Shown piece by piece: positions 8,499 to 16,731 of a stretch of 46,993 nucleotides of DNA (position 1 is its first letter; every line of letters begins with the position of its first letter). The DNA is taken from positions 1 through 46,993 of the forward strand of contig DATFUZ010000014.1 of the NCBI GenBank assembly GCA_035260545.1, written 5' to 3'. Origin of the DNA: DATDDB01 sp035260545 (GTDB taxonomy: Bacteria; Pseudomonadota; Gammaproteobacteria; Burkholderiales; Gallionellaceae). Under the pieces are notes generated by a model. It searched no databases and was not told the origin of the DNA. It saw only the letters and a list, made by a program, of their open reading frames with translations. The position numbers were made by a program, and so were the translations under genes.

Positions 8499-9782
8499 AT
8501 GACATCGAATAACGAGAACGGCAGTGTGAGTGACATTGCGAAGCTGTGGCTCGCCGCGCTGATCGTGGGCCTGCTGACGGCCGGCGCCCTGGTCGTCTAC
8601 CACGCAGCGATCCACGCCATCCAGTGGCTGCTGACGCAGCACACCGGCAGCCTGGTGCAGGATGCGCGCAAGCTGCCGCTCTGGATCCGCGCGCTGGTTC
8701 CCGCCATGGGCGGGCTCGTGGCCGGCCTGATCCTGGATGTCGGCAGGGGCTGGACGGGCGGAAAGCCGCACATCGACTATATAGACGCGGCGCGGGAGGG
8801 CGCAACTGCACTCAATGACCGCACCACGGCTGTGAGAACGCTGTCCTCGCTGTTCTCCATCGCTTCGGGCGCCTCCATCGGCCGCGAAGGACCGATGGTG
8901 CAAATCTCGGCCTGGCTCGCCTCCTGGCTCGCGCGCCTGTTCCCCGTTCCCGCGGCGGAGCGCAACGCGATCCTGATCTGCGGCATCACCTCGGGCATAG
9001 CCGCCGTTTACCATGCGCCCATCGCCGGCGTGGTGTTCGCGCTCGAACTGGCGCTGGGATTCTTCTCGCGGCATGCCATTGCACCGCTCATTCTCGCTGC
9101 CGTCGCCACCAGCGCCCTGATCTTCTGGACAGTGGAGCCCAGCCCGCTCTACATCCTGCCGGTCGTGCCCAGGATGCCGGTGACCGGGCAAGGGCTGGCA
9201 GCCGCCCTGTGCGTAGGCGCCGTGTCCGGGCTGCTCGGCCTGTTCCAGCTCAAGATGATCGAATGGGCGCACGCCGGCTTCGGCCGCATCCGGCGGCGCG
9301 CGCTGCGCCTCGGGCTGGGCGGGATCGCCGTCGGCCTCCTGTCGATGGTTGCGCCGGAAGTGTGGGGCAACGGCTATACCGCAGTCTCCAACGTGCTGGC
9401 GGGCGGCCTGAGCTGGAAATGGGTCGCGATCGTGCTCTGCGCGAAGCTGCTAGCCACCGTCGCCAGCACCAGCTCCGGCGCCATCGGCGGCATCTTCACG
9501 CCTACATTGTTCGTCGGCGCCACCAGCGGCTATCTGTTCGGCGTCGCGCTCGGCGGCGTGCACATGGGCGGGGACCAGGTCATCATGGCCGTCATCGGCA
9601 TGGCCGCGGTGCTTGCCGCGGTCACCCGCGCACCGCTGATGGCGATCGTGATGGTGCTCGAAATGACCGGGCAGTTCCAGGTCACCCTGCATGTGATGCT
9701 GGCGTGCGGTGTCGCATACGCAATCAGCACCCGCTTCCGCATCAAGGCGCTTTACGGCAACCCCATCGAGCATCACAGCTGA
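8499..9782 (+). CDS. ClC-family chloride channel/transporter (ClcB-like)
   Basis: About 427 residues with many membrane helices. The gating-glutamate motif GREGP is present (SIASGASIGREGPMVQIS), as is the GxFxP-type motif (AIGGIFTPTLF). The canonical first anion motif GSGIP is not seen; the matching area reads GGKPHIDYIDAAREG, as in ClcB-like proteins. At the place where proton-coupled exchangers carry the inner proton glutamate, the sequence reads VVFALELALG. The first Glu is kept but the second position is Leu, as in channel-type ClCs. The start at ATG 8499 was chosen because the upstream extension lacks family sequence. Passive chloride conduction is therefore more likely than H+/Cl- exchange, by inference. 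Confidence 0.9.
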   Translation: MTSNNENGSVSDIAKLWLAALIVGLLTAGALVVYHAAIHAIQWLLTQHTGSLVQDARKLPLWIRALVPAMGGLVAGLILDVGRGWTGGKPHIDYIDAAREGATALNDRTTAVRTLSSLFSIASGASIGREGPMVQISAWLASWLARLFPVPAAERNAILICGITSGIAAVYHAPIAGVVFALELALGFFSRHAIAPLILAAVATSALIFWTVEPSPLYILPVVPRMPVTGQGLAAALCVGAVSGLLGLFQLKMIEWAHAGFGRIRRRALRLGLGGIAVGLLSMVAPEVWGNGYTAVSNVLAGGLSWKWVAIVLCAKLLATVASTSSGAIGGIFTPTLFVGATSGYLFGVALGGVHMGGDQVIMAVIGMAAVLAAVTRAPLMAIVMVLEMTGQFQVTLHVMLACGVAYAISTRFRIKALYGNPIEHHS

Positions 9783-9828
9783 TGCGCGTCGCACGTGCGA
9801 TGCGCATTGGGTATTTGCGTGCAAGCGC

Positions 9829-9861
9829 TTGACGGGCGCGCCTCGTCTTCTGCACTATAGG
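9829..9861 (+). promoter_or_regulatory. Possible sigma-70 promoter for the YbhB-like gene
   Basis: TTGACG at 9829-9834 is a good -35 box. The matching -10 is weak: CACTAT at 9853-9858 with 18-bp spacing, or TATAGG slightly further on. It is about 50-75 bp upstream of the ATG at 9909. Confidence 0.35.
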
Positions 9862-9908
9862 CGATGCAGCCCAACCCGGAGCACCGCCATCACAAGAGGA
9901 GAAACCCT

Positions 9909-10460
9909 ATGCGCCGTATACTATTTGCAGCCCTGATCGCCAGCCTTTCCAGTCTCGCCTGGGCCGGCGGCTTCAAGCTTTCCAGCCCCGACATCAAGCC
10001 CGGCAAGATGATCCCGCAGCGCTTCGAGTTCAACGGCTTCGGCTGCTCGGGCGAGAACAAGTCGCCTGCGCTCCAGTGGAGCGGAGCGCCCAAGGGCGCC
10101 AAGAGCTTCGCGCTGACGGTCTACGATCCCGACGCACCGACCGGCTCCGGCTGGTGGCACTGGGTGGTGATCAACATCCCCGCCGACGTGCACGAACTGG
10201 CGGCCGACGCGGGCGCAGCCAACAGCACCACCCTGCCCAAGGGCGCCACGCAGATCCGCAACGACTATGGCGCCGAGGCCTTCGGCGGCACCTGCCCGCC
10301 CAAGGGCGACAAGCCGCACCACTACATCTTCACGCTCTACGCGCTGAAAACCGACAAGCTGGAAGTACCGGCAGGCGCCAGTCCGGCGCTCACCGGTTTC
10401 ATGATCCACGCCAACATGCTGGCCAAGGCGCGCTTCGTCGCCCGCTACGGACGCAAGTAG
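9909..10460 (+). CDS. YbhB/YbcL family (Raf kinase inhibitor-like/PEBP) exported protein
   Basis: A 183-residue protein starting at ATG 9909 after an AGAGGAG ribosome-binding site. It has a signal peptide (RRILFAALIASLSSLAWAGG). The mature protein is a bacterial PEBP domain: FKLSSPDIKPG, FGCSGENKSPALQW, the ligand-pocket motifs YDPDAPTGSGWWHWVV and NDYGAEAFGGTCPPKGDKPH, and HHYIFTLYAL. The bacterial family has no settled function. The export signal puts this copy in the periplasm. It stands alone, with its own likely promoter. Confidence 0.9.
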   Translation: MRRILFAALIASLSSLAWAGGFKLSSPDIKPGKMIPQRFEFNGFGCSGENKSPALQWSGAPKGAKSFALTVYDPDAPTGSGWWHWVVINIPADVHELAADAGAANSTTLPKGATQIRNDYGAEAFGGTCPPKGDKPHHYIFTLYALKTDKLEVPAGASPALTGFMIHANMLAKARFVARYGRK

Positions 10461-10738
10461 CCGCCGCCCTCGCGCGCGGGCCGCTGTGCTTCAAAGGCAT
10501 TGCGCCCGCGCCGCCCGGTCCCAGGCTCATTGCACGATGGACGGCCTGAGCGCTGTGCTAACGGCGCGATGTTCCAGGGATGGTCTGGCAGGTGCGCTGG
10601 GTCGCCAAGCGTGGACAAAGTCTATGGGTTCGCGGTCATCGCCGCTGTGTTCAGGAAAGGGGCACGGTAGATGGCCCCATTGGGCGGAAGATGGCGGAAC
10701 GCCTGTTCCGCCGCCCCCGACGAGATGAACTGGCGCCG

Positions 10739-10975
10739 CTATGAGGCGCCGTCCAGCGAATTCAGCCATGAACCGTATCTGGCCAGTGCACCGGTCAGGT
10801 CTTCGCCTTCCACGGCCTCCTGCGCTGCCTGCTCCGGCATTTCCGCTTGACCATCCGGCACAGCGGCGGCTTCGGAGCCCCACAGGAAATCAAGGACTGA
10901 TTCATCGTTCGAGATTGCGTCAGGATTCTCACTCTTCCCCTGCCGCGCCATATCGGTGTTTTGGTTCTCCGGCAT
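10739..10975 (-). CDS. Small acidic hypothetical protein (78 residues)
   Basis: The frame starts at ATG (complement of 10973-10975), six bases after a GGGAGA ribosome-binding site. The sequence is MPENQNTDMARQGKSENPDA at the start and ends with a helical-looking ARYGSWLNSLDGAS. It is acidic, rich in Ala, Glu and Gln, and has no signal peptide, membrane segment or cysteine. I do not recognise the family. The good ribosome-binding site and protein-like composition support a real gene; the start could only be earlier if the repeat-containing upstream DNA were coding, which I doubt. Confidence 0.5.
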   Translation of the reverse strand: MPENQNTDMARQGKSENPDAISNDESVLDFLWGSEAAAVPDGQAEMPEQAAQEAVEGEDLTGALARYGSWLNSLDGAS

Positions 10976-11061
10976 CGGAATCTCCCTTCTCAGGATTTGT
11001 TTAGTTGTTATAAGGCCTGCGCGGGCAATCACTTCTGCGGCAGATCCGCCCCGTGAACCAC

Positions 11062-11101
11062 ATCCCTGGTGGCCGGGTTGTATCCCTGGTGGCCGGGTTG
11101 T
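11062..11101. repeat. Perfect 20-bp tandem duplication
   Basis: ATCCCTGGTGGCCGGGTTGT occurs twice head to tail at 11062-11081 and 11082-11101, with no spacer and no mismatch. It lies about 90 bp upstream of the start of the small acidic minus-strand gene, so it could be a doubled regulator site or a replication-slippage product. Confidence 0.85.
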
Positions 11102-11396
11102 CAGGAGTCTTTTTTCCTCCAAAACAGATGGGTGCGCACTGTACCGTACTTTTCCAGCGAATCCTAGAACATCAAATATACTAGTGTTATCCCCTATTAC
11201 GCGATATATATACGCATATACGTTGGGCGCATTCCCCATACAAACGGCGCGCTCGCATTTTGCCTGGCGTTTTTCCTGCATTGGGGTCCGCTCATCCCGC
11301 GCGAGCGGTGATGCGCGGCATGACGCGGGCGGGGCGGAGGCAACGACCGGCGCGGCTACAAGCCCGATGAAATTGCCATTAATTCAGGAGGATGCA

Positions 11397-11444
11397 ATGA
11401 AGACAGCAGCAAGCCCACGCCCGCGGCCGGTGGCGCCGCCGTGA
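11397..11444 (+). CDS. Possible 15-residue peptide behind a perfect Shine-Dalgarno
   Basis: AGGAGG is followed five bases later by an ATG opening a 15-codon frame, MKTAASPRPRPVAPP. Such a strong ribosome-binding site before so short a frame suggests a leader peptide or the remnant of a longer gene. There is no sequence similarity that I recognise. The LuxR-type gene starts about 170 bp downstream. Confidence 0.3.
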   Translation: MKTAASPRPRPVAPP

Positions 11445-11615
11445 ATCGGTGCCGGCGCATTTCGTCTAAGGGTTATAGTCCAAATGTAGTATATGGGCTT
11501 CCGAAGCAATCACTGTAGCATCTGAGTCCCGCGGCAGTCCTGGTGCTATTCACTATTTGTCGCACTGACGATCCCTGGGGGCGGGAAGGTCCTGAATTCC
11601 CGGCCGGAATTGGCA

Positions 11616-12254
11616 ATGCACAACCCGTTATCCTCGAAAATCTACGTACTGATCCTCGGCGCCGATGAGCTGATTCGCGAAGGTGTGTTTTTCGTGGTGT
11701 CAAGATTGATGCCGAACGCAACGATCTTCACCGCGAGCCCCGAGGACCAGATCAACCCGAAACGCATCCGCGCCGACCTCATCCTGTTTTTGCTGAGCCC
11801 GCCCTATCTTTCGGGCATCGACAATCTGCAGGCATTGCGGGCGAAGTTTCCCGATGCCGCGCTCATCACGCTGAGCGACAGCAAGGAGGAATACCTGCTC
11901 ATGGGCGCGGCTGGGAGCCGCACCTGCGGCTTCCTCCTGGTATCGGATGACGTGGAGTCCCTGGGCGCCACGATTATCTACGCCCTATCCGGAAAAGCCG
12001 CCTACCCGGACGGCAAACCGCTCAGAAGCCTGCTCGCGCCCGTGAAGTTGAGGTTACGCAACCCGAAGCTTACGCCGCGCCAGATGCAGGTGTATGAATA
12101 CCTGCGCGCCGGGAAGACAAACAAGGAAATCGGCGCGCTGCTGAAGCTCAGCGACAACACGGTGCGGTCGCACGTGTCCGCGATTCTCAAAACGCTGAAC
12201 GCCAATAACCGCACCGAAGCGTCGCAGCTGGTCAGCCTGTTCCACCGCCGCTGA
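11616..12254 (+). CDS. LuxR-type response regulator with degenerate receiver domain
   Basis: About 212 residues from ATG 11616. The N-terminal half resembles a NarL/FixJ receiver (KIYVLILGADELIREGVFFVV). At the usual phosphoacceptor site, where NarL has a D in LLDLNMPG, it reads ILFLLSPPYLSG, so the aspartate is missing. The C-terminal half is a clear LuxR helix-turn-helix (LTPRQMQVYEYLRAGKTNKE ... LSDNTVRSHVSAILKTL). It is therefore a DNA-binding transcription regulator that is probably not controlled by classical phosphorylation. No sensor kinase is adjacent. Targets are unknown. Confidence 0.85.
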   Translation: MHNPLSSKIYVLILGADELIREGVFFVVSRLMPNATIFTASPEDQINPKRIRADLILFLLSPPYLSGIDNLQALRAKFPDAALITLSDSKEEYLLMGAAGSRTCGFLLVSDDVESLGATIIYALSGKAAYPDGKPLRSLLAPVKLRLRNPKLTPRQMQVYEYLRAGKTNKEIGALLKLSDNTVRSHVSAILKTLNANNRTEASQLVSLFHRR

Positions 12255-12265
12255 CGTGCTGCCGC

Positions 12266-13072
12266 TCAGCGCTTCACCGCGCGTGTCAGCAGGTATTCGT
12301 GGCGCACGATATTGTCGCGAAGGTATTCGGCCACCACTTCGTCCATCTCGTCGCGCCACGCCTGCAGTTTCGCCGGCTCCACCTCCAGCGCCTGCACGGT
12401 GCGGATGAAGGGCCCCGCCTTCGCTTCCTGGAACAGACGCAGGTGCCGGGCGCTCAGCGCCGGCGCGTTCATGATGCCGCGCTCCACGTGCAGCCTCGCG
12501 ACCCGCTCGCCAAGCCGCTCGCGCACCACGGCCACATCTCCCCACTGCACCGGCGAAGGCACCCCCGGCGGGGGCGGAACGTACTTTGCATTTATCGAGA
12601 ACTGGCGGCCGATGAGCTGCTCGCCCGGCCAGGTCGCAAAGGCAATGAGCCCGCCCGGCTTGAGCACCCGCAGCATCTCGCCGATCGCGACTTCCGGGCG
12701 CGGCGCGAACATGTGGCCGAACTGGCTCAGCACCACGTCGAACTCGCCGTCATGGAACGGCAGCGCCTCGGCATCGCCCTCATGCCAGACAATATCGCGG
12801 TGGCCGACCACGGCCGCATTTTCCCTGGCCTGCGCCAGCAGTGAGGGTGTGAGGTCCAGTCCGGACACCGTTGCCCCGGCGCTGCGCGCCGTGATCGCCA
12901 CCACGCCGGTGCCGGTGCCCACGTCCAGGACCGCCTGCCCCGGCTTCACATCCGCGAAGCGCACCAGATGACCGGCCACCGGCGTGGTGAATACCGCCAT
13001 GTCGCCGAAATTTCCCAGCGCCCACAGCGCCTTTTGCCTGGCCTTGAATTCCGCATATGGATCCGTGTTCAT
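12266..13072 (-). CDS. Class I SAM-dependent methyltransferase (UbiE/Methyltransf_11-like)
   Basis: A 268-residue protein starting at MNTDPYAEFKARQKALW (ATG complement of 13070-13072). The SAM-binding motif I is VLDVGTGTGVVAITAR. An acidic residue follows at the end of strand 2 (VSGLDLTPSLLAQARE), then EGDAEALPFHDGEFDVVLSQFG, then MLRVLKPGGLIAFATW. This is the UbiE/Methyltransf_11 pattern, typical of small-molecule methyltransferases. The C-terminal part gives no clue to the substrate. The DUF504 gene lies 52 bp upstream on the same strand and may be co-transcribed. Confidence 0.85.
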   Translation of the reverse strand: MNTDPYAEFKARQKALWALGNFGDMAVFTTPVAGHLVRFADVKPGQAVLDVGTGTGVVAITARSAGATVSGLDLTPSLLAQARENAAVVGHRDIVWHEGDAEALPFHDGEFDVVLSQFGHMFAPRPEVAIGEMLRVLKPGGLIAFATWPGEQLIGRQFSINAKYVPPPPGVPSPVQWGDVAVVRERLGERVARLHVERGIMNAPALSARHLRLFQEAKAGPFIRTVQALEVEPAKLQAWRDEMDEVVAEYLRDNIVRHEYLLTRAVKR

Positions 13073-13123
13073 GATTGCCTCCTGTGTCAGGGATGCCCTC
13101 GATACGCCAGCGGCCAACCGCGC

Positions 13124-13378
13124 TCAACGCGCGCGCCGCCAGATCAGTTCGCCGTTCTTCCACACTTCCTTCACCCGGTGATAGGGTATGCTCAGCACAT
13201 GCCCGCCCTCGTCCGTAATCTCGAAACAGGAAAGACTGTCCGCTTCCTGGCGCGCCTCATGCAATGGCACGTAGACCAGACCGCCGCGCACATGGTCGAG
13301 GTAGCCCAGCTTGAACTCGCCGCGCCCGAATTCGGAATCCCAGCGGATGCGGCTGAGCAATTCATGCAACGGCATCAT
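13124..13378 (-). CDS. DUF504 / MJ1316 RNA cyclic-group-end-recognition domain protein
   Basis: An 84-residue protein matching the small DUF504 fold: LLSRIRWDSEFGRGEFKLGY near the start, a central VYVPLHEA segment, and the conserved end IPYHRVKEVWKNGELIWRR. The domain is named for a proposed role in recognising cyclic phosphate RNA ends; in bacteria the function is unknown. It sits upstream of the methyltransferase gene on the same strand. Confidence 0.75.
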   Translation of the reverse strand: MMPLHELLSRIRWDSEFGRGEFKLGYLDHVRGGLVYVPLHEARQEADSLSCFEITDEGGHVLSIPYHRVKEVWKNGELIWRRAR

Positions 13379-13696
13379 GGTTTAAATTCAGTTTCACCGC
13401 ATGCAAAGACAAGCCCGCAGTGTACTCCAGTCGCCGGAGGCCGGCGAACATCGCGCGGGGACCGGCGATGCACGCGGATTTTCCGCCGTTGACGCCCCTA
13501 TTGCGGACACGGGGGTACGAAGCGCATAATTGCCCGGATGTTGTTCCGAAAATTCTCCAAAACAACCGAAATGGGCAACACAGACACCGGCGCATCGCAC
13601 AGGAAACAGCGAAACCAAAGACCGGCTGATTGACCGCTCTTCAGGATTCCCGCTGCTTGGGGAGCAGGCGCATGCGCGTTCGGGGGAGGAAGCCAA
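13379..13696. other. 318-bp divergent intergenic region
   Basis: This lies between the minus-strand DUF504 gene and the plus-strand diguanylate cyclase, so it must hold both promoters. I see no convincing promoter boxes, repeat or small gene in it. Confidence 0.4.
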
Positions 13697-14917
13697 TTGC
13701 ATTCTGTCAAAGCACTGCCTATCATGATCGTCGGCGCGGGTCTGAGCGGGACGGCCTTGCTGGACATATTCCTGCTTGAAGAAAACATCAACATCATCGG
13801 CATCGTCGACCGCAATCCGGACGCGCTCGGCGTGGAGGTCGCGCGCAGCCATGGCATTCCGGTGTTCGACGACGCGGACGAGGCGTTGCGGAAGGCCGGC
13901 CACTGCATGGTGTTCAACATGACGGAGGACGCCGGCCTGAGCGATTTGCTCGCACGCCACGTCGGCGCCGGCAGCGTCATCGGCGCACCGGAAGCCGGTT
14001 TTTTCTGGAACCTGATCTCCAGGCTGCAGTCGGTGAAGTGCGAACTGCTCGAGAACGAGGTCCGCATGCAGGCCGTGATCGAGAACGTCCGCGAGGGCAT
14101 CATCTCCATCAATGCAAGCGGCGTCATCGAAGCCACCAACCCCGCGACCGAAGCCATTTTCGGATACCGCCAGAACGAATTGATCGGCCAGTCGATCGAG
14201 GTGCTGATACCGCAGCAGCGGGATCGCCCGGGCGCACTCAGGCCCGACATGCTGAAAGACGGGAACGGGCGGCGCACCGAACTAAGCGCCGTCAACAGGC
14301 GCGGCAGCCATTTCCCGATCGAGATCAGCATTGCGGAAACGATGCTGGGCGGCGAGCGCCATTTTGTCGCCATGGTGCGCGACATCACGGAGCGCAAGCT
14401 TGCCGAAGAAAAACTGACCCGGATGGCGCTTTACGACAGCCTGACCGCCCTGCCCAACCGCACGAACTTCTTCGAGAAGCTGGAATTCTCGCTCGCCCAT
14501 GCGCGCCGCAACAAGCTCGCGGTCGGATTGCTCTTCATCGACCTGGACGGATTCAAGGCCGTCAACGACCGCATGGGCCACGCCGCCGGCGACCACCTGC
14601 TGAGGGAGGTGGCGCGCCGCCTGCAGGAGGATGTGCGGGAATCCGATATTGTTGCACGGATGGGCGGAGACGAATTCACTGTCATCCTGAACAACCTCAA
14701 GGAACCGGGCGAGGCGGCGCTCGTCGCGCAGAAGCTGATTGCGGCGCTGGGTCAGCCGGTCGAATACGAGGGACAACGCATCTCCCGGATCGGCGCCAGC
14801 ATCGGCATCGCCATCTTCCCCCAGCACAGCCTGACCGAGGACGGCCTCATCAACGAGGCCGACAGCGCGATGTACCGCGCGAAGGCCGCGGGCAAGAATT
14901 GCTACGTCATGTGCTGA
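13697..14917 (+). CDS. Diguanylate cyclase with N-terminal Rossmann (nucleotide-binding) domain and PAS domain
   Basis: This 406-residue protein has a TTG start behind GGGGGAGG. Residues 9-100 look like a Rossmann fold: GAGLSG at 13-18 is a GxGxxG loop, and IIGIVDRN places Asp39 at the end of the second strand, as in NAD-binding folds. A PAS domain follows (about 120-230: VREGIISINASGVIEATNPA, IFGYRQNELIG). The GGDEF domain is intact (RMGGDEF at 321-327) with a product-inhibition RxxD site five residues upstream (RESD 314-317). It should make c-di-GMP from GTP. Sensing of a dinucleotide or similar ligand by the N-terminal domain is inference. There are no membrane segments, so it is cytoplasmic. 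Confidence 0.9.
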   Translation: MHSVKALPIMIVGAGLSGTALLDIFLLEENINIIGIVDRNPDALGVEVARSHGIPVFDDADEALRKAGHCMVFNMTEDAGLSDLLARHVGAGSVIGAPEAGFFWNLISRLQSVKCELLENEVRMQAVIENVREGIISINASGVIEATNPATEAIFGYRQNELIGQSIEVLIPQQRDRPGALRPDMLKDGNGRRTELSAVNRRGSHFPIEISIAETMLGGERHFVAMVRDITERKLAEEKLTRMALYDSLTALPNRTNFFEKLEFSLAHARRNKLAVGLLFIDLDGFKAVNDRMGHAAGDHLLREVARRLQEDVRESDIVARMGGDEFTVILNNLKEPGEAALVAQKLIAALGQPVEYEGQRISRIGASIGIAIFPQHSLTEDGLINEADSAMYRAKAAGKNCYVMC

Positions 14918-14948
14918 CCTTGCTCCGCGCCCGCGCCATCCCGCAACC

Positions 14949-15701
14949 CTACTCCCCGAGGAAATGCCGCGCATATTTGCGGCTGATGTGCGACAGCGGC
15001 AGCAGGATGAACAGATCCGCCGTGTTGAAATCGGGGTCCCAGGCAGGTTCACCACAGACATAAGCGCCCAGGCGCAGGTAGCCCTTGATGAGAGGGGGAA
15101 TCTCCGCATCCAGCGAATTGTCCAGCTTGGCGAGCGGCAGCGGTGAATGCGGAAACACGCGGTATTCGGGCGGCGCGGCATGTTGCGCATGAATCTTGTG
15201 ATACACGCTAGCGGCGTAGTGGCCGCCGTCGCCCATGCCGATGCTGGCGCACCCGATCAGGTACTCGTGACCGTTCCTGATCATGTAGCCGGCCAGGCCT
15301 CCCCATAGCTGGGTGATGACCGCCCCCTTGCGATAGTCCTTGTGCACGCAGGAACGGCCCACCTCCACCAGCTGGCCCCGGATATGCGCCAGGCGGTCGA
15401 GATCGAATTCGCCCTCCGAATAGTAACCCCCCATATGCGCGGCCTGCGCAGGGGGGAGTATGCGGTAGGTGCCGACAACCTTGCCATCGGCATCGTCGCG
15501 CACCAGCAGGTGATCGCAGTAATCGTCGAACCGGTCGCGGTCTATCTCCTCGGCCGCGCTGGCAAGCCGCGCCCCCATTTCCTCGCCAAACACCTGAAAC
15601 CTCAGGCGCTGCGCCTCGTGCACCTCCGCCTTGCTTCTTGCGAGCGAGGTGATGATTCGATTGCGGGCCTTTTCAGGGTGGCGATGCAGTTCCGGCAACA
15701 T
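14949..15701 (-). CDS. olsB: OlsB-like L-ornithine N-alpha-acyltransferase (GNAT-like)
   Basis: About 250 residues from ATG at 15701, nine bases after GGGAG. The family pattern is clear: EAQRLRFQVFGEEMGARL, the DYCDHLLVRDD segment, VVGTYRILPP, VEVGRSCVHKDYRKG, and the C-terminal FNTADLFILLPL. The enzyme transfers a 3-hydroxyacyl group from acyl-ACP to the alpha-amino group of ornithine, giving lyso-ornithine lipid. The upstream acyltransferase gene (olsA-like) on the same strand would add the second acyl chain, so the pair is sufficient for ornithine lipid. Related hemolysin-type acyltransferases share the fold, but the olsA neighbour supports this call. Confidence 0.85.
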   Translation of the reverse strand: MLPELHRHPEKARNRIITSLARSKAEVHEAQRLRFQVFGEEMGARLASAAEEIDRDRFDDYCDHLLVRDDADGKVVGTYRILPPAQAAHMGGYYSEGEFDLDRLAHIRGQLVEVGRSCVHKDYRKGAVITQLWGGLAGYMIRNGHEYLIGCASIGMGDGGHYAASVYHKIHAQHAAPPEYRVFPHSPLPLAKLDNSLDAEIPPLIKGYLRLGAYVCGEPAWDPDFNTADLFILLPLSHISRKYARHFLGE

Positions 15702-15801
15702 TTCTGGTGTCTCCCAGGGTAAGCTGATGAGCAAGGATTATCGGGACGCCGTGTTGCACGCTGATTGCAGGAAAGTTACGGCAAATTTAAACCGGCCTTG
15801 C

Positions 15802-16731
15802 TCACTCTTCCGTTTTGAGCGCCGCAGGCTTGGTCACCGGCGCTACACCCGGGCGGGAGCCCGCCGCGGCGTGGCGCGCCGCGCAAGAAGCGCCGCGCGA
15901 GACCCGCAGCCATGGCCAGCCGCCGCGATTGAGCTCCCGCACCGCGGGCGAAACGGCGGCATGGGCTTCGGCGGCAACGCCGCGCCGATTCTTGCCCGTG
16001 CAGTCTATCGGGCGCAGAAAGAGGAGGCTGACGTGCAGCGACTCGCAGGAAAGAATATTGACGAGCGACTGGACGAAGGTCATCTCGCCGATGAACGCCG
16101 CTTCGCGGGCCGGATGCCCGGCCCCGTCGCGGTAATGTATGGCCACAGGAATGACCGGGCGCGCCGCCTCGATTGCGCTCTGAAACAGGGGCGAATGGAA
16201 GGGACGGACATCGGTGCCGTCGGTCGAGGTTCCTTCCGGAAACACGGCCACGCACTCGCCGCTCGCGATCCGCGCCGCCATCCGGCGGCTTGCCTCGGCG
16301 GCATCGCCGCGCCTGGCGCGGGAGATAAAGATGGTCTGCGCCCGTTTGCACAATGTTCCGATCGCGGGCCAGTCGCGCACTTCCGACTTGGCGACGAAGC
16401 AGGACGGCCGGACGGCGTTGACGGCAAATACATCCAGCCAGGAGACGTGGTTTGCGACGAGCAGCACGCCTCCTTCGAGCATTCCGGGCCGCGCGCCCTG
16501 CGCATCGAGGCGCACGCCCAGTATCGCCAGCACGGCTTTTGACCACCAGCGCAGAATCGCGTGCTGCGCTGTCGCGCCGAACAGGGGATAGACAACCGCA
16601 AGGCCGAGGCCGCCGATGATGTGCAGGCCCAGCCGGATGGCTTTGCGCAGGAAACGCATGCGCGAGACGCGCGTCGGGTGATGCAGGCGCGGAATGCCGC
16701 TTGCCTGGTGCTGAGCTTCGCTTTGTTCCAT
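15802..16731 (-). CDS. olsA: OlsA-like 1-acyl-glycerol/lyso-ornithine-lipid O-acyltransferase
   Basis: A 309-residue PlsC-family protein with an N-terminal membrane helix (about 33-52). The catalytic NHVSWLD (HX4D) box is at about residue 94 and the FPEGTST box at about 165. The C-terminus is extended and rich in Ala and Arg. PlsC enzymes acylate lysophosphatidate; OlsA members acylate lyso-ornithine lipid. The olsB-like gene 100 bp downstream on the same strand makes OlsA the likely role, although a PlsC role cannot be excluded. The divergent phospholipase-like gene starts 161 bp upstream. Confidence 0.83.
   Translation of the reverse strand: MEQSEAQHQASGIPRLHHPTRVSRMRFLRKAIRLGLHIIGGLGLAVVYPLFGATAQHAILRWWSKAVLAILGVRLDAQGARPGMLEGGVLLVANHVSWLDVFAVNAVRPSCFVAKSEVRDWPAIGTLCKRAQTIFISRARRGDAAEASRRMAARIASGECVAVFPEGTSTDGTDVRPFHSPLFQSAIEAARPVIPVAIHYRDGAGHPAREAAFIGEMTFVQSLVNILSCESLHVSLLFLRPIDCTGKNRRGVAAEAHAAVSPAVRELNRGGWPWLRVSRGASCAARHAAAGSRPGVAPVTKPAALKTEE

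Larger units (their letters stand above)
10976..11615. other. 640-bp intergenic region with repeat, AT-rich island and mini-ORF
   Basis: No long gene is supported here. The stretch holds a 20-bp tandem duplication (11062-11101), an unusually AT-rich segment rich in alternating TA (about 11170-11225, including GCGATATATATACGCATATA), and a 15-codon ORF behind a perfect AGGAGG (11397-11444). The promoters of the small acidic gene (minus) and of the LuxR-type gene (plus) must lie here. Confidence 0.6.

Noticed and set aside
11397..11444. PqqA-like peptide
   Set aside because: The peptide lacks the conserved Glu and Tyr that are cross-linked in PqqA, and no pqq gene is near.
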